Positions 36,122 through 50,066 of a stretch of DNA of 64,000 bases are shown here, piece after piece. Origin of the DNA: Henckelia pumila. Lineage: Eukaryota; Streptophyta; Magnoliopsida; Lamiales; Gesneriaceae. Every line of letters begins with the position of its first letter. Position 1 is the stretch's first letter. The notes below the pieces were generated by a model. It had not been told where the DNA came from. It saw only the letters and a list, made by a program, of their open reading frames with translations, and did not search any database. The position numbers were made by a program, and so were the translations under genes. Where the stretch lies: positions 141,438,062-141,502,061 of the forward strand of contig NC_133123.1 of assembly GCF_033568475.1 (NCBI RefSeq), written 5' to 3'.

Positions 36122-37572
36122 ACTAGGAAGGGTTTGTGGGCTGCAAATGATCTGTGGAATTAACCGATTGCAGAGATTTCAATTCCATGTTTAGTTCTTT
36201 CTGTTAGACATTGGACTTGGCTGTGTTCAAGTTTTGTCTTTGCAACAAAATCATGTATTGTATTGTACAACCTTATGGCTTATGTTTAGTGCATTGATCG
36301 ATGTAGGGCCAAGCTGCCACACTATTTCCTTTAATAATATTTATTACATCGGTTTTATACACGATTATTTCGCATGTATTTTAACATTATTAAATAATAA
36401 ATCAATTAGTACTATGTTCAGATCTTTCAGTCCGCTACGGTCCAATGTTTGGTTCATTTTTAACCAAAATTTAAACCAAATAATTTTTTTGCTTCAATTG
36501 ATTTTAAAAGGGCAAATTAACTAACATCAAATTGTGAATGACTGAAAGTTGATTCAAATTCTGCCGTTCGATTTGATTTATGCAGTGTTTGAGAATGATT
36601 ATAGGAAGTTTAAATTTTGTGAAATAGAAAGTTAGTAATATCAAACGCAACATTTTGGTTTTGTTTTCATCTAAGTTTTGAATACCCTAAAAAAATATGT
36701 TGTAACTAAAATATAAACTATTCAAAACTTAAATATACTTTTTAAAGAATAAATTCTATAAATTTGGTATTTAATTATCCCAATAAAAATTAGTTTTGTA
36801 AAAATTTTAACGTGTGTTTTTGAAGAGCAAGGGACCCCGAAATAAATGCCCTCACACAAAATACCATCTCGCGGACAGACCTTGTTGGATCTTGCCCTGG
36901 GCAATCACTTCTTGCAGTTTGTAGCTTGACGCCGGCAAAAAATTCCAAGGACTGGATCGATTGTGATTGGATTTGGATCTTGCTATCTCACGGTGATTAA
37001 TCATTCTGTTTCGTCGGTATTCGGATAGAGCGAAATTTTTTTGTTTAGGTGCATTGTTGATTATCTTGTGTATGTCCTTTTTTTTGGTGATTTTGACGAA
37101 AGATTTGGGACTTGGATCTAGAAATATAGTTGTAAATTGATCGATTTATTTGTTTAGTTCGTTTTGTGTGTGTTCTTATCGAGTTTACTTCATGGTTAAA
37201 AATGAAAGTTAAACTATGGAATCGCGTTCCAGTTATGAAAGTTGAATTATATCTTAGTGTTTTGTGTCATTGGAAAATTTGTCCTTTAATTTGATGTGAT
37301 GATAGTTAATCATCTCGAGCCGGTGCTTCCCCACCTTAAGTTCATCTGTACTTAACCCTGGGAAAAGCGTTCGTTAAATATCTAGTACTATTTCTAAAGT
37401 ATTGAATTACGAATAATCATGCTAACTGTCACCAGTTTGATATATATCCCATGTTAGCTCTATATGTTCATACAACTTCATGGATGTTTTCCTGTTTATT
37501 CTGCTCGCAGTTGTTGTGATTTGTAAGACAGTTGATTGCATAAAAACTGCCTTTTTAATCTCACGCCCATCT
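36122..37572. other. Spacer, lectin 3' region and EXS gene leader
   Basis: The lectin 3' untranslated region, then AT-rich spacer. A GC-richer segment at about 36830-36990 looks like promoter or first non-coding exon of the EXS gene, followed by a probable leader intron. No separate gene seen. Confidence 0.5.
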
Positions 37573-40500
37573 ATGTTTGGAGATCTTGCATCTGTACCTA
37601 ACAACAGTCCGCATTTACGCAAGTCTGGAAGCCGTTCTGTTGTGTTTGATGTTGGTGAGAGAAGATTTATCTCACAGTTTCTCTTTTAGAAATAGTTTCG
37701 CCTTTTTCACTGATTTATTCTTAACTATGTCATGGACTCATGATACTATCTGCCAGGTATAAATGAACTGGGAAATAGTGCTGAAGAAGATTTCTTTCAT
37801 ACTACAGTGTCAAATGTAATAAAGGGGGTGAGCTCACCATTGCCAAGTGTGACTATTATGCCTTCTCCTGTTCTGCTATGGAGATTCAAGGTATCACTGT
37901 AACCGGGTTTTTTGGGTTAGTTATGAATATAACCTGGTCAAATTTTGATTTATAACTTTCTTCGAAAATTTTAATTTCCCGGGTCTATCAACAATCCTTC
38001 AGGATTGAGGGAACGAGGATTATGATGAGTGCACTTGGAGATTCTAAGGTCTATTTTGTCTTTTATATATTTCTCTTAGTTTCTTGAAGAAAGGGGTACC
38101 GTTACTAGGAAAAATGAGGGAAATTAGTGATTTTTATTTTTCTCACTTTTAGTTTGATAATGTAGGAATTGTAATCCGGCAACATGAGTAGAATTTTCAT
38201 CATACATTGAATTTGTTCCAAACGCTAGCTTTTGGTAGAACTTATGTGTATGTATGGTCTGATCTTATGATGTTGAAACATTGTTGAATGGGAGGTCATA
38301 AATGCTGGAATGCTCCGATTGGGAGCGTAAAAATATTTGGATGATGGAACATTTATCTTCAAATCCTCAAGAACTAGACCGTCTTCAATATGCCAAAATC
38401 GTTATAATTTTCGATGAATTACCACAGTTGCTCTAGAAGAATTTCTACATTTCCCATTTACACTGAAGTACTGAACTTAAAACACTAAGTGAAATTCACC
38501 TGAAAACCATGATTCCAACAATAGAAAATACAAAAGCCAACCAGAATGAGCTGAATGTATAGATAAAGTATATTTAGAATTGGGAGCCTTTGAGAAGTTC
38601 AAAATAAATAAAAAATGCAATGATTTGTTCTTAAATTTTAAAACAGAAGTGGTTTTACATGGCCAAAATCACTGGATTTACCTCAGAGAACTTAATGTGC
38701 TCAGAAACTTTGAGAACACTCCTTGGTATCGTCTTGTACTTCTCACATATCCAATTCTGTCAAAGTTACGAGTACTATGGCCATTTAAAGTATTACCAAT
38801 AAATCACTTTTCTAAGCTCTTTGAAATCATACTCACCTTGTAGGGCCCTTGGTCTCAAACTAGCGAACATATATGCGGTACTTTGGTGTTCCACACCTTT
38901 TGTCCTACTTCAAGTTCATCTCTTGCTGTCGTTGTACAAAATTGACTCTCTATAGATTGTGGCAAAGTCTATGCTCCTCCTGGAGCTTTACGCTCTATGT
39001 TTCGGATGATTGGCATGTGTACAATTTTAATTATTTTATTACTTTTTTTCTTAGTGATACACATGCCAATCGTCCAAGTCATGGGGTGTCAAGCTTCGGG
39101 AGGAGCATAGATTTAGCCATAGATTGCCCAAAACTGTAATGATTCTGGTGTGGCCAAGTGAGTATTAATGGACTTTTTTTGCTGGAAAGAATTTCAGCAA
39201 ATCAAATATTTGTCATTGTCGTAGGCTTCTGCTTCAGTTTCTCCATCTTTTTCTCCATGATTTATGACACGATATGCTTACTTGAAGATCTTGCACCTAG
39301 CGTATTTAATTCTATCATTTCTCTTTAATGCAGTGAGTGTTAATCGATTTTAACTTTATATTTTTCTGTGTTACTAATTTTTTTTTTTAATGAAATATTG
39401 TGATTGAGTTCAAGCAAAGTTGATTACTGTATTTCTCAAGTCACTTAATCAATGACAGAGAATCAAAGCTTCTGTTTGAATTATATATTCCATCACCTCA
39501 TTTTCAATTTACTTCATGCACAGGTATTGCTGTTTTTTGTATGGGTTCTCATTTGTTGCAAGGTCAGTTTTATACCTTAAATGGATGTACACATGCACAC
39601 ACTAAATGCATCTAGTATGTCATTGTATATGTCTTGGTTGCCTGTATTTGTTGGATGACTAAACCAATATTCGTATGATATATACTTCATTTCTATTTGA
39701 CTCATATTGAGTGTTTATGGCTGCCATTTGCAGATTGGATGGGATTCTGTCATGAGAATGAGTGCAGATCTGAGGGATTTGTTTTTGTATGAGGCTTTTT
39801 TGTATTATAATCCACTTCTTCTTGTGGTAAGTGAATACCAACATGAGTTGATCTATTATATGGAACATGCTAAAATTTATTTGTTCCATTGGCCCATAAT
39901 CGTTTTTCAACAATTGTGTTTGCTTTATTGCAGACTATGATGGTTTGGCTATGGGGAATAAATCTGTGGGTTTTTTCCCAGGCTAATGTTGGTTATGCTA
40001 AAATTTTTGACTTAGATCAAAGCCATCTCACTCATAAAGAAATATGGACGGTATGCCTTACTGTGAAACTGGAACCATCAACGCTCTGAGATGTTTGATG
40101 GTTCTCCACTAACCTGTTTGCTGTTTGGAAATTTCCTATCATCACTATGATACATAAATTCCGTGTATATTAGAATATTTTACGTGTATCGTGAAACATA
40201 ATTGTTTTAAAGGGTCGAAATTATTGCTGTATGCTTCATTTTGTTTCTGTGGCGAGCTTATAAACCGTCTTTTATTTCACATTTTTCTTGTTTATGTGTC
40301 ATGCTTGAATTCAAATTGTGTTTACTTTTTGGTCCTTGTTTTATCGCACGTATGTTGTTTGATGCAGTAATTCATGACTTGTCTCTGTTTTTATGAATTT
40401 TGCAGTAGCTTTTCAATTTTTTTCCTGGGAAGCCACTGTAATGGACGTCAATTTTTTATTGAGATTTTCTAAATGTATAGTTAGCACATGCATTAACATT

Positions 40501-43500
40501 ACTTTTATGCTATCCTACAAACTGGATGCATTTCATGTAGTTCCCAATGCTGTAGTCTTGCAAATTCGGACTTCAAATAGATGAAAAATCTTCCAACGAT
40601 ATTTGGAAAAATCTCCTATTTGGAATATCAATACTCACTATTAGCCTTTCGACGTCAGTTATTGAAGCATCGTTTTCTTTCCATTGTGGCAAACAGCATT
40701 TGGCATCAGCTGTCAAGAAATCGAAGCGTTCTCATTGAAATTACCAATACATTTATTTGTGCTTGAATTAATTTTTCTTCGATTTCATTCTCACACTTTT
40801 TAGTATCAAGAGATAAGATTTGGTTTCCCTGTCTCATTTATCTGTGCCATATATTTGTTATTTGTGACTCATGATTTAATTAATGTTTCAGTGTGCCGTC
40901 TGGATGACGATCATTGTCCCAACTAGCATGACAGCATATCTGTATCTTTATTCTCATGGAGAAGTTACTTTGGCTGCATCCCAACCAGTGTAATAGATGA
41001 TTCCTTTCCTAGATATTATTGTAATGTGTTCTCCATTTCAGAATTTCTTGCTAATGATTTTATAGGCCTGAACAAATGATGTGGATTGAGGAGTTCGGTT
41101 GTTTCTTTAACATATTCTCTCGTTATGTTCTCTTGTGGAATGTAGCTTGAAAAGGAAAAATGTACTATAGCTACAAGTGAGGTGACAATGTTCATATATC
41201 AGACATCCACGAGAAGGGATCCAATAAATAGGATGGCCATGTTTGCGATGTATGTGTTGAAATCATTAAACTTATGGTGGAGATTTTTAGTGTTTAAATC
41301 ATTTTAATTAAGATATACTATGGGAGAATTTCTTAGATGGAGATGTCAAGTTTGGCTATCATTTACTTCGGACACTTTTATGATTCTTGTCTGTTTGAAG
41401 ACTAGTTTTTCAAAAGGTGTATGGAGTCTATTGCATGCCTCTCATTAATGATGTCAACAGATCCTTTATTTTGAAATTATATTTTCCCATGCACAGTTAT
41501 CTTGGCTTGCTTATTGACTTTGTTGTTTTGGATCATCATGCATCTGGCAAAAATCTGACCAGGAATTACATTTATGTTTGCTCTGCAGGTACTCTTGTAT
41601 GCTGCTGTTGCATTGACTCTCATGTTTCCATTCCATATTTTCCATCTGGCTTCTCGCTACTTTTTATTAAGGACCCTCTGGCGTATACTGTTGCCACTAC
41701 AGGTAAGATTGATGTAATGTTTAGTTACATTTATTGTGCTACCCAGGGAATCATTGATTCCATTATCGAAAGTAGTTTTACATGCCTCGGGAAGTGGAGG
41801 ACCTTAGGTGATTTCTTTCCATTGTACGTGAATTTTGACAGTTATGCATCCAGTGTGGGAATGGTTGTTATGCTGTTTCTTCTATCATTCTAGAGAACTG
41901 GAGAGAAAAATTGAACTTTAGAAGCAATCAATTGGGGGCCAGCGACCCCTGTTTCTTGCCTTTCTGTCATGGAATCTGACAAAGATCAATGTTTTTCTCA
42001 TTATATTCTCTAATGGTGGGGAGTTGCATAAGATATTCTTTTAGTAATTGGTTGCCATGTCTTGTTTTTCTTTCAAGTTTGGTTGTCCAAAAACTCAGAT
42101 CTAACACAAAATCACTTTGTCATTACTTCTAGGCTTTTTTCTCCTTGCATCTGAAACAGAGATCTATGAATATTAGGGTTTTATTGTTTAAGCAATGGGT
42201 TTCTTGTTTTTTTTCCTTATGCAGTTTTACTTTCTGAAACAGGCAATCACATTTGCTGACTTCTTTTTAGCTGATATACTGACCTCTATGTCAAAGGTAG
42301 ACATCTTCTTGTTGCTTATTGTTTCTTGACAAAGTTATCTATAGTACAGGAAATCTGTACCTTTGTATGTGATTTATCTGTGTTTCATTTATATAAGTGG
42401 TAACTACTGTTCTCTTAACACACAGATTTCTGGTTAAATTTTTTGTCATAGTATCTCTTGTAAGCTGTTTTAACTTTGGTAGTGTTATGCCTGCCTATCC
42501 ATGCAGGTTTTCTCAGATTTGGAGCGTTCTGTATGTCGAATGGTCCATCGTCAGGTTAGCTTTTCTTTGATCATCCAAAATTTTCATCTTATAATGTTGA
42601 ATATAGCTTACAGGATTCTTCTAGTTTCCTGTTTCTTGTGGCCGCTTAGATGTGGTTTATAAGGCTCAGATTTCTAATGTGGTCAACAGAATTTCATTGC
42701 TGATTTAAATTTGATTTCTTAGAATTTCAACCCGCTACATCTGTCTTTGCCTCTCTGAGTTCTTGAATTTATTTTTCGCATGTTTGATGATGGAATTTTG
42801 GTGAAATTCGATTTGAATTTTTGAGTACATATTTTACCTTTTGCTTTCTTTTTCCTTGAAAGCTTACCCCATTTCTTAGACATGGCCATCAATTACAGGT
42901 TGCTACTATTGCATGGTTTGAGGCTGATTCAGTCTGTGGAAGTCACTCTGTTGCAATACCTATAGTTCTTGTTTTGCCCTATATTTTTCGTTTCTTTCAA
43001 TGCCTTCGACAATACAAGGATACAAGGGAAAAGTCATCTCTTTTAAATGGTAAATTAGTGCATCTGACTTTCCTGCATTTTTGTAAGGTCATTGAATTTG
43101 CACTTTAGAGTAGGTTTTATATCATCCCGAAAGACTCATTTATGTTCTGCTTCTCATTCACATTTTCCCTCTCCTACGTCTCATCATCATCACCGCCAAC
43201 GCCTTTTTCTCGGGCCAATTTTAGAAATTCTAATGAATATTAGGAAATACAGGCAGATGATAAATGACAAAAAATGAGTTGATCTGAGCCATTGATAAAA
43301 TTTGTGTATTGTGCCAGCCTTGAAGTATTCAACTGCGGTTCCAGTTATTTTTCTTTCGGCCCTCAAGTATCACGTCTTCCCTGACAAGTGGACCAGTGTG
43401 TACCGACCTCTATGGCTTGTTTCAAGTGTAGCGAACTCTTTGTACTCTTTCTACTGGGATGTTACCAGAGATTGGGACTTGAGGTACAGATGCCATGAAA

Positions 43501-44336
43501 GTATTTGATCCTTGATTTCTAGTGAATTTACTTGATTTGATTCACTTTCAGATCTCTTTTCTCCATGTGCATCTTCAGTGCCTTTCATTTGAGATGTGCA
43601 TTTCGGTGCCTTGTCTGGTTAGCTGATGACTATTTGTCTATTTCTTTTTTCCCACCAGTTGCTTCACTCGGATTTTCAAGTTCAGTAAACCACATGTCTT
43701 GTCCCAGTTGTTATACGGAAGGAAATGGGTAAAGCAACACTTCTTTCTTTCCTTTTGTTGTGATCTGGCAATAATTACGTTTCTTAGGTATAGATGCATT
43801 AATTATCATATTAACATGCAGACTGCCCAAATCTTCTGCTACTCTTGATTTTATACGATCTACTATACCAATCAATATTTGCCATTCATCTTATTATCTG
43901 GTTGTGGCAAATATTCTAATCACATTATCACAGCTATTAAAGTTGCAGTACCAAGTATATTACAAAAGATCCCGAACGCAACTGATTGATTATCACTGTC
44001 ATATTTGCTTTATACGTCTGGTGCCGCTATCTATGACTATACCTTGTGAATCAACTCTTCGTGCTTTCAACTTTGCAGGTTTATCTTTGGGTACTCGGCA
44101 GCAATCTTATCCTACGATGCACGTGGACGTACAAGCTGTCAGCTCATCTTCGACACAATTACCTGACAGTGTTCACTATAACTGCCCTGGAAATGCTACG
44201 CCGATTCCAATGGGTTTTCTTTCGAGTTGAAAACGAGTGGAACAAAATGAACTCGAAATCCAACAGTCAACTATCCAAGATCGACAACCCTAATGAGGAA
44301 GAAATATTGCTTAATGCCAATAGTCATAATGTATAG
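37573..44336 (+). CDS. EXS (ERD1/XPR1/SYG1) domain membrane protein, ERD1-like
   Basis: Multi-pass membrane protein with an EXS domain but no SPX domain, like yeast Erd1 and its plant homologs; Erd1 works in the Golgi in ER-protein retention and phosphate recycling. Exons 37573-37654, 37757-37890, 39524-39562, 39734-39826, 39934-40050, 40892-40987, 41589-41702, 42243-42296, 42507-42554, 42899-43049, 43318-43483, 43659-43728 and 44079-44336 give 473 aa. Hydrophobic segments include VLLFFVWVLICCK, LLVTMMVWLWGINLWVF, CAVWMTIIVPTSMTAYLYLY and VLLYAAVALTLMFPFHIF. The EXS core is clear: ADFFLADILTSMSKVFSDLE, VLPYIFRFFQCLRQYKDT, LKYSTAVPVIFLSALKY, SFYWDVTRDWDLSCF and LEMLRRFQWVFFRVENEW. The C-terminus is acidic. 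The start is the only suitable ATG in the first exon. Intron 2 (1.6 kb) carries a hairpin-forming inverted repeat. Confidence 0.9.
38958..39122. repeat. Hairpin-forming imperfect inverted repeat in EXS intron 2
   Basis: The left arm (about 38958-39022) and right arm (about 39055-39122) are imperfect reverse complements over about 65 bases, separated by an AT-rich loop of about 32 bases. The best-matched blocks are TCTATGCTCCTCC at the base and GATTGGCATGTGTA next to the loop; the middle is mismatched. The mature sequence of no known miRNA that I remember fits. It could be a young MIRNA-like hairpin, an inverted duplication, or a foldback element remnant. Confidence 0.7.
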
Positions 44337-46024
44337 AATTATCACCTTACCTAAATTGATTCTTACTTTTTATTATCACAAATCACTACAGTAATATAGC
44401 AAAGCAAATAGTTTCTTGTTTGATGGGAATGGAGAAGGCGCTGCCGTCAAACATGTGCTCGAAGTCAGAAAGTATGCGTGGGCAAGCACGACTCTTCTGG
44501 ATTTTGGCATTTTTGATTCATGAAATTGTACCACGCATGACAATTTTGAGGCTGAATTTTGACTGTATGTCGTGAATCCTAGAAGTAGAAAGAAAACAAA
44601 TTAGTATACAAAAGCTTTCATTCTTTGCCTTCGAATTTTCGGTTTTTATTGGCGTTCACATGTGGCTTTCCCTCTACCGCCACGTCGGCTGTTTCATTAT
44701 GTTCAGTTCTCTGGGCAAATTGTAACGACTTCGGGTTATTTTTCTAATGTTACGCGGTAGCGGCTGTGCTCTCACACATTTGTTGTAACTTGTAAGTATC
44801 AAAAATCATACGCAACACAAAAAAAGTATACGCAATACAAATTTCTTTTCGTGGCTTCCCCCGATGAAAGCATATGAATGTTTTGATATTTTACTTCTGA
44901 ACCAGTGATAGGTGATTTAAGATTGAGTATATTATTAAGGTGAGTTTAGAAAAAATTCACGCTTGGAATTTATTTTAATCGTTTGGATTATTCTTATTAT
45001 TTTCCAATTTATCTTTGATATATTTAAACTTAAATTGTTGTAATGATTGATTAATTTAGCATTGTGTAAGTGAAAATTTATAAATTATGTTTTAGTTTTA
45101 GTTTTCCCGATCGTTCTTATATTTGTTTTGTTATCTGATATCTCGTTAAGGAGAAGTTCTATCATCCTCGGTTGAACACTCTTAAGAACAAAGTCTACCC
45201 TTTCAATTTACTAATTTTATACTTTTTTTTTAAAGGGATTCAAATTTCATAATTAATTATAACAATTGCAAGAAAAATGTCGTCCACAACAAAAGTGCTA
45301 CACGTAAGCGAAAAAAAAAAAGAATCAAACTTTTGCATTCAAAAAGTCCAAAATATTGCAGAAGATATCGTTGAAAAACAGAGAGTATAGTTGGTAAATT
45401 GGGAATCTCGAGTTGCAATAGCCTTCACATGTTCTACGAGAGTGGCCCTCGTTCTACTGTACACCACCAAATCGCAATTAACAGGCGCCTAGAAAATTAT
45501 GAAAAAATTAATATTTGGCTTAGCCCACTTTTTTTTGTCTTTTGGCCTTCTTTTCCTCTTCTTTCTTATCCAAACTTTAATTATTCAAACCTTTATGTGG
45601 CTTCAGATTTTCACTGCAATTTAGTGTAACCCCACTGTAGCTGTCTGCATCCCATATTCCTTCTCCAAATTCGGAAGCCACTTTGCGAATTTTCATTCAT
45701 TCAACATATTTAAATTTGAAAAAAATCAACTTCTTTTGTATTTTGATGCTTCTGGAAGTAAAGGGATGATGGGAAGCGTACAAAATCTATCTTGTCGCCA
45801 AATTTCAAGAACCCATTTCTGAATTTTCCTTCATGCAAGAATATTATTGAAACAAGAAGAAGAAGATTAACACCACCCACCATTTCGTTTCCTGTTTTCT
45901 AGCTCTTGGAAATGAAGATCAAGAAAATGGAAGCATAAAGATACAATCTTTATCAAACTGCCGAACTCAAATTCCGGTGCAGTTTCCATTCTGAGCGTTA
46001 TCCTTGAATCCCAGAAGCAGAGGC
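44337..46024. other. Spacer and leader region before the JAC1-like gene
   Basis: EXS gene 3' region, then AT-rich DNA with no gene. The last 300 bases (from about 45720) resemble a transcribed leader with AAGAAGAAGA purine stretches. No repeat with clear borders. Confidence 0.5.
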
Positions 46025-49000
46025 ATGGGTACGACAATGGAGAACTTCATGCGGAGCGAAACCATCACGCTGGAACACGCTTCGTCCGGGCCATTCTTCC
46101 AAATCCCACCCAAAACACCCAACAGAAACTCTGGGGATGTAGATTTCAACGATGTTTTTGGGGGTCCACCGAAGCGGTATTCGACGCAAGAATCGAGAGT
46201 TAGATACAGCTTCGGCGAAATAGTGGATCCTGAAGATGACGGAAGCTCATCACCTTGGAATGGGCGAAAGGAAAAGCCTGTGTTTAGAACTGATAACGGG
46301 GGAAGAAGCCGATACCCGAGTGATGATTTCTTTCACGATATATTTAAAGGTGATGAGTGTTATGTTTCACCCCGAAGTTTTGATCGAGATAGTTTAGTTC
46401 CATCTAGCCCGAGTTTAAGGATCATGAGCCCGGTCTCCAAGGCTGAGTTTTTTGGCACTTCACTCCCACCTCAGTTAAGGTATTGGAGTTCATTTCAATC
46501 TGTTTCGGGTTATTCGAATAAATATGTGAAGCACGCGTGTGTTTGTGGCTTTGTATCACAAATAATGTTAGCTTGAGTAGACTGAAAATTCCCAACGCTT
46601 GGTTTGAACCTTTGAGTGGTGATTTTTTAGCTTGATTGATGCTTGATCATACTCAAATGTATATGATGTTGCTCAAGGTGGAGGAACTCAGGCTCTATAG
46701 ATGTCAACCACGATCGAGATTTGACAATGGATCTTTTGTCAAAAATTTAAAATTTGAAAAAATTAAGAATGAAAAATTGATTAAAATAGTATTAGAAATT
46801 ATTTGTGTGTATATTCACATATATAATCTGGCTGAAGTAACTTGATGAGCATTCGAGCCTCGTTAAAGAACGATTGAGTTTAACATCTGAGGGGCTGGCT
46901 TCAATGCCTACTTAACATACAAATGATGGAAAATCTTGATGGGGATGTGATATGATCCAGATGTTTTGCAGGTGAGGTGGGGAGGTGTGACTATCTATCT
47001 ACCCCTCAATATTTATGTGGTAGTACTTAGAAGTGGTTTATATGTCCATAATTTCGTATATTTTAGTTACATATAGTGGTTTCTATCTGTACTTTTATCG
47101 TGACATAGTTTATATATTTACTTGTAATGCTTCCCTTTTTTTTTAGCCTTGCCTCCAAATCGACGACCGCAAGGTTTTCTCCTCTTGCTCCTCAGAATCA
47201 TGGCCAGTTTAAGATGGATGGTACTGCAAATCAATTAAATAGCTCTCGCTCTTCAAGTTCTTCATCTAGATTTTATCATAGAAGTCCCTTGGCTTCTTTT
47301 AGTAGTGAGGATTCGTCATCCACTGTGACATCTGATATGAAAGAGAATGGCGAAAACTTTAAAAAGGATAACAAAAGTGCGGAATCTCTTACCGCTGACA
47401 GTCAGTTTCATTTCTCAATTTACAAATGGGCTGGCAAAGGAGTTCCAATGCTCACGCCTCTCGTTGACAGGAAAAATTTTAAAAATACGAGTAAGAACGA
47501 TAGGTTTGTTAGCTCTAATGGAAAGAATAAAGGTGATTTTACTCGTAGCAAATCGTCAACCGTGATGACTCAAGACATCTCAGCAAATATAGAGGCGGAA
47601 TCATTGAAAACAAAATGTGGAAGTGAAGATAATAGAAGCAAGGAAGAGACGAGAGAGCTGCGGTACTCTTTTGAAGCACCTCATGATATTTTAGAGTCTA
47701 AAACCAAAGGAATAGCAAAAAATTGTGTTGTTACTTCCGAGTCTGCGCAAGATGTGAAAACAGAAGCAGTGAAGTCACGTGATTATATTAATATTAATAA
47801 AGTAAAGAAAGTTGAAAACAAAGCGCCTGTCAAGCCTGAAGTAAAGCCTCTCCGTGCATTTCTTGTCGATGAGGTCGTGCAACAAGGTGATAGTATTTTC
47901 ATTTCATATCAAACTGAATATCTGTATTTATAGTTACTAACATGATATTTAACTCAAGCTTTCACGAAATATCACAGAAATTAAAGAAAATGAGACTGGA
48001 GCTCCAAAAGTAGAGATTCTTAATGTCCATATTGACAGTAAAAGTGTCAAGAAAACTGAAGAAGTACAAAGTGATTCGAACAGAGAAGATATAGCCAAAT
48101 CAAACTTGAAAAGGGCAGCTGAAAATTCTTCAGCAAATCTTGGTAGAAGTGGTGCCAAGGGCAAGGTGAAAGAGTTCGTTCAGATTTTTAATCATGAAGC
48201 CGATTCAAGGCCTAAACCTGATATTCCTACGAGGAGTTACAGTAACAGATGGAAAGGTGCAGGCAATGATCAGAAGGAGAATGAAGTTAATGTTAATGAA
48301 CCAAAAGTGAAAGAAAAAGTTGAATCAAATGATGTAGAGAAAAAGCCTGATATCTCGCTTAAGGTAAACCTCACTTTTGTTTCTTTTAAAGAATATTACT
48401 TTGGAAGATCAAATTGCATCACATGATCGATGGTTTTTTGGTTAAAAAAGCAGTTTCTGTCTTATAATTGTGGTTGTGGAACACTGATTGCTTTTTCATG
48501 TTTTCAGGTAGAGAAAAATCCGAACAAGGATGAAGCACTACTAAAACCTCAAACAAAGAACCCAAGTTTTCGAAGTAACTACCTTTTTCCATTTTGTAGA
48601 ATCTTCTTTATCATGCTTATATTGTTGAAACCCACAAATCAAATCAGGACATGAAGTATGTTTTCTTCATTTCTGTCAAGTAAAGTTTAGATAGTTAACA
48701 TTCAGAAAAGTTAATTGTTCTTCGTTTTCTTTCAAATTTGTGGTAAGTTATGAGGTAAAAGTGGTCGTATTTATAAGAACTGCTAGATGTCACTCCAACA
48801 AATTGGTTTTCAATTTGTAATCATAGAGATGCTTTGTATTTTTCAGAGTCATTTCGCAGGGATTCTAAGGTATCTGTGGAAAATTCAGACGATCCTTTTG
48901 AAGACTACTTCTCGGTATACTTTATTGATTCCCATACTTGTATTTACCTTCAAAAGTTTTCTAATTGATCCATAATATTATTATGTAGACACATTTTTGT

Positions 49001-50066
49001 GCTGGTATATCTTTTGTGAAGCAAACCATTCAAGCATTGGATTTTGATCATTTGTCCTTGACTATCATGTTTTCAAAGGTTCAAGAATTATCTCCAGATC
49101 ATGAAACAGTTGCGCAAAGCGATGAAGTTTCCGAGGAGATGAAAGTAAGTTCCATGTCTCAACTTTGCTTCCAAATACTTAAAATGAAATGTTATGTCAA
49201 TGGTCTTTCATCAATGCATGCAGGCTATAGATGCTAAAATCCGTCAATGGGCGGTTGGGAAGAAAGGAAACATCCGCTCTCTGCTTTCAACTCTCCAATT
49301 TGTAAGTATTCTTTGCAATGCTAATCCCAACTGCAGTGTGCTTTTATTGAAACAAAGACTGGTAACTTGCCCTGTACGAGTCGTGAGTTTATTGGGCAGA
49401 AATAGGCGAAAAAGACGACTCCTCTTGGCAATGAGGTCCCGTTAAAAATTTGGAGTTTCTAATACTTGGTCTTACAGGTTCTTTGGCCTGGAAATGGATG
49501 GAAACCGGTTGCCCTTGTTGATTTAATAGAAGCAAGTGCAGTGAAGAGAGCGTACCAGAAAGCTTTGCTTCGCCTACATCCAGATAAACTTCAGCAAAAC
49601 AGTGCTGCTTCTAATCAAAAGTACATAGCGGAAAAGGTTTTTGACCTTCTTCAGGTACTGTCATAGTTCGTAACCCTCTAAGCAGCAACAAACCATTACC
49701 AATGACTCGTCTTAAAGTATAAACTATTTTTTTTAAAAAAAAGAAAGAATCTGCCCCTTTCTCCTGTTGACATAGCATGAATGGAATCAAGATTAAGTAC
49801 TGTCATTTTCTATCTAATAGATTGAATCAATACAAAACTAGAACTAATAAACAGGGAATGAAACAAACATGAAAGGCAATGCTAATTCTATGTTGGCTCC
49901 CTTATTGTCGACATCTAGTCAATATCTTTGTGATGGTAAAAAGAGTACAAAGAATATGGGAAAAAGTTGCACAGTTTTCTGTAAATATTTTTCAGTACAC
50001 GTGAATTGTTGTCTTATTTTCATGCAGGAAGCATGGGACCATTTCAATACTCTAGCAACCCTTTAA
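46025..50066 (+). CDS. JAC1: JAC1-like auxilin J-domain protein
   Basis: Auxilin-like J-protein; in Arabidopsis JAC1 is needed for chloroplast photorelocation movements and acts with cytosolic Hsp70. Exons 46025-46479, 47147-47886, 47978-48363, 48508-48574, 48847-48914, 49079-49144, 49224-49301, 49478-49654 and 50028-50066 give 691 aa. The N-terminal signature [14 protein letters not shown] is intact. The middle is long, Ser/Lys/Glu-rich and disordered, with a conserved island [19 protein letters not shown]. The auxilin-type J-domain closes the protein: [37 protein letters not shown], the HPD motif at about residues 654-656 in [10 protein letters not shown], and EAWDHFNTL. The first ATG in frame is 46025; a second at 46037 (MENFMRSE) is an alternative start. 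Confidence 0.9.
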
